From Candidatus Cloacimonadota bacterium (GTDB lineage: Bacteria > Cloacimonadota > Cloacimonadia > Cloacimonadales > TCS61): a stretch of DNA of 13,757 nt. A program made the position numbers and the translations under genes. The notes beneath the pieces were generated by a model, which saw only the letters and a program-made list of their open reading frames with translations, was not told where the DNA came from and ran no database searches. The stretch lies in assembly GCA_018654125.1 (NCBI GenBank), contig JABIME010000061.1:1-13757 (forward strand). The letters are read 5' to 3'. Positions 13,649 through 13,757 of the stretch are shown here, piece by piece. Every line of letters starts with the position of its first letter. Positions within the stretch are counted from its first letter, which is position 1.

Positions 13649-13757
13649 ATTACCCCTGTAACATACTTTGAGTAGTTTATTTTATTGGTCAAACGAAATA
13701 AATTTAAATAAGAATTTACAAAAATTATAATTCTTTATTTTTTCGATACATCTAAAA
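13649..13757 (-). other. AT-rich upstream region of the methyltransferase gene
   Basis: This is non-coding DNA running to the window edge. On the minus strand a TTGACC lies about 30-40 nt before the ribosome binding site and could be a -35. No convincing -10 is found at 16-18 bp from it, so no promoter is assigned. No repeat or RNA gene is visible. Confidence 0.3.

Overview
The window is AT-rich DNA from a Gram-negative bacterium. It encodes a Kdo transferase for lipid A/LPS, a TonB-type protein and a DUF1732/YicC protein, and the average composition is clearly below 40% G+C. Gene content and protein style would fit an anaerobe of the Cloacimonadota/Delongbacteria type or a neighbour of the Fibrobacterota-Chlorobi-Bacteroidota group. 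That placement is an impression only; nothing in the window fixes the phylum.

Layout. (1) 1-2071, minus strand: two adjacent signalling genes. A receiver-histidine kinase (1013-2071) is followed by a receiver-PAS protein (1-995, running off the left edge). Their receiver domains are near-copies of each other. (2) 2072-2353: a divergent intergenic region with a good sigma-54 type -24/-12 element for the signalling pair, three helically phased 10-bp repeats, and a sigma-70-like promoter facing yicC. (3) 2354-8326, plus strand: a tight probable operon of yicC, a small PH-like membrane protein, RNase R, Kdo transferase (waaA), an AmmeMemoRadiSam radical SAM enzyme and a NusG-domain-II protein. 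A short TonB-domain protein follows at 8385-8795. (4) 8796-9040: a non-coding junction between convergent genes, filled with degenerate direct and inverted repeats. (5) 9041-12523, minus strand: a complete riboflavin operon ribD-ribE-ribBA-ribH behind an FMN riboswitch (about 12634-12753) with an intrinsic terminator (12579-12604). (6) 12893-13648, minus strand: a class I SAM-dependent methyltransferase, then an AT-rich upstream region.

How the genes work together. The rib operon encodes the dedicated enzymes from GTP and ribulose 5-phosphate to riboflavin, and the riboswitch would shut it off when FMN is plentiful. YicC and RNase R are both RNA-turnover proteins and sit in one operon with an envelope enzyme.

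The most striking anomaly is in ribBA. The full-length reading frame starts at 10742 with a good ribosome binding site, but it is cut by an in-frame TAG at 10664-10662. That codon sits exactly where the DHBP synthase family has the metal-binding glutamate of the DDEDRENEGD motif (GAG to TAG). The frame is otherwise intact on both sides, so a gene caller would start the protein late at a TTG and lose the active-site loop. The second item of note is the sigma-54-like promoter with phased upstream repeats in front of the signalling pair. No tRNA, rRNA, CRISPR array, phage or insertion-sequence gene was seen.
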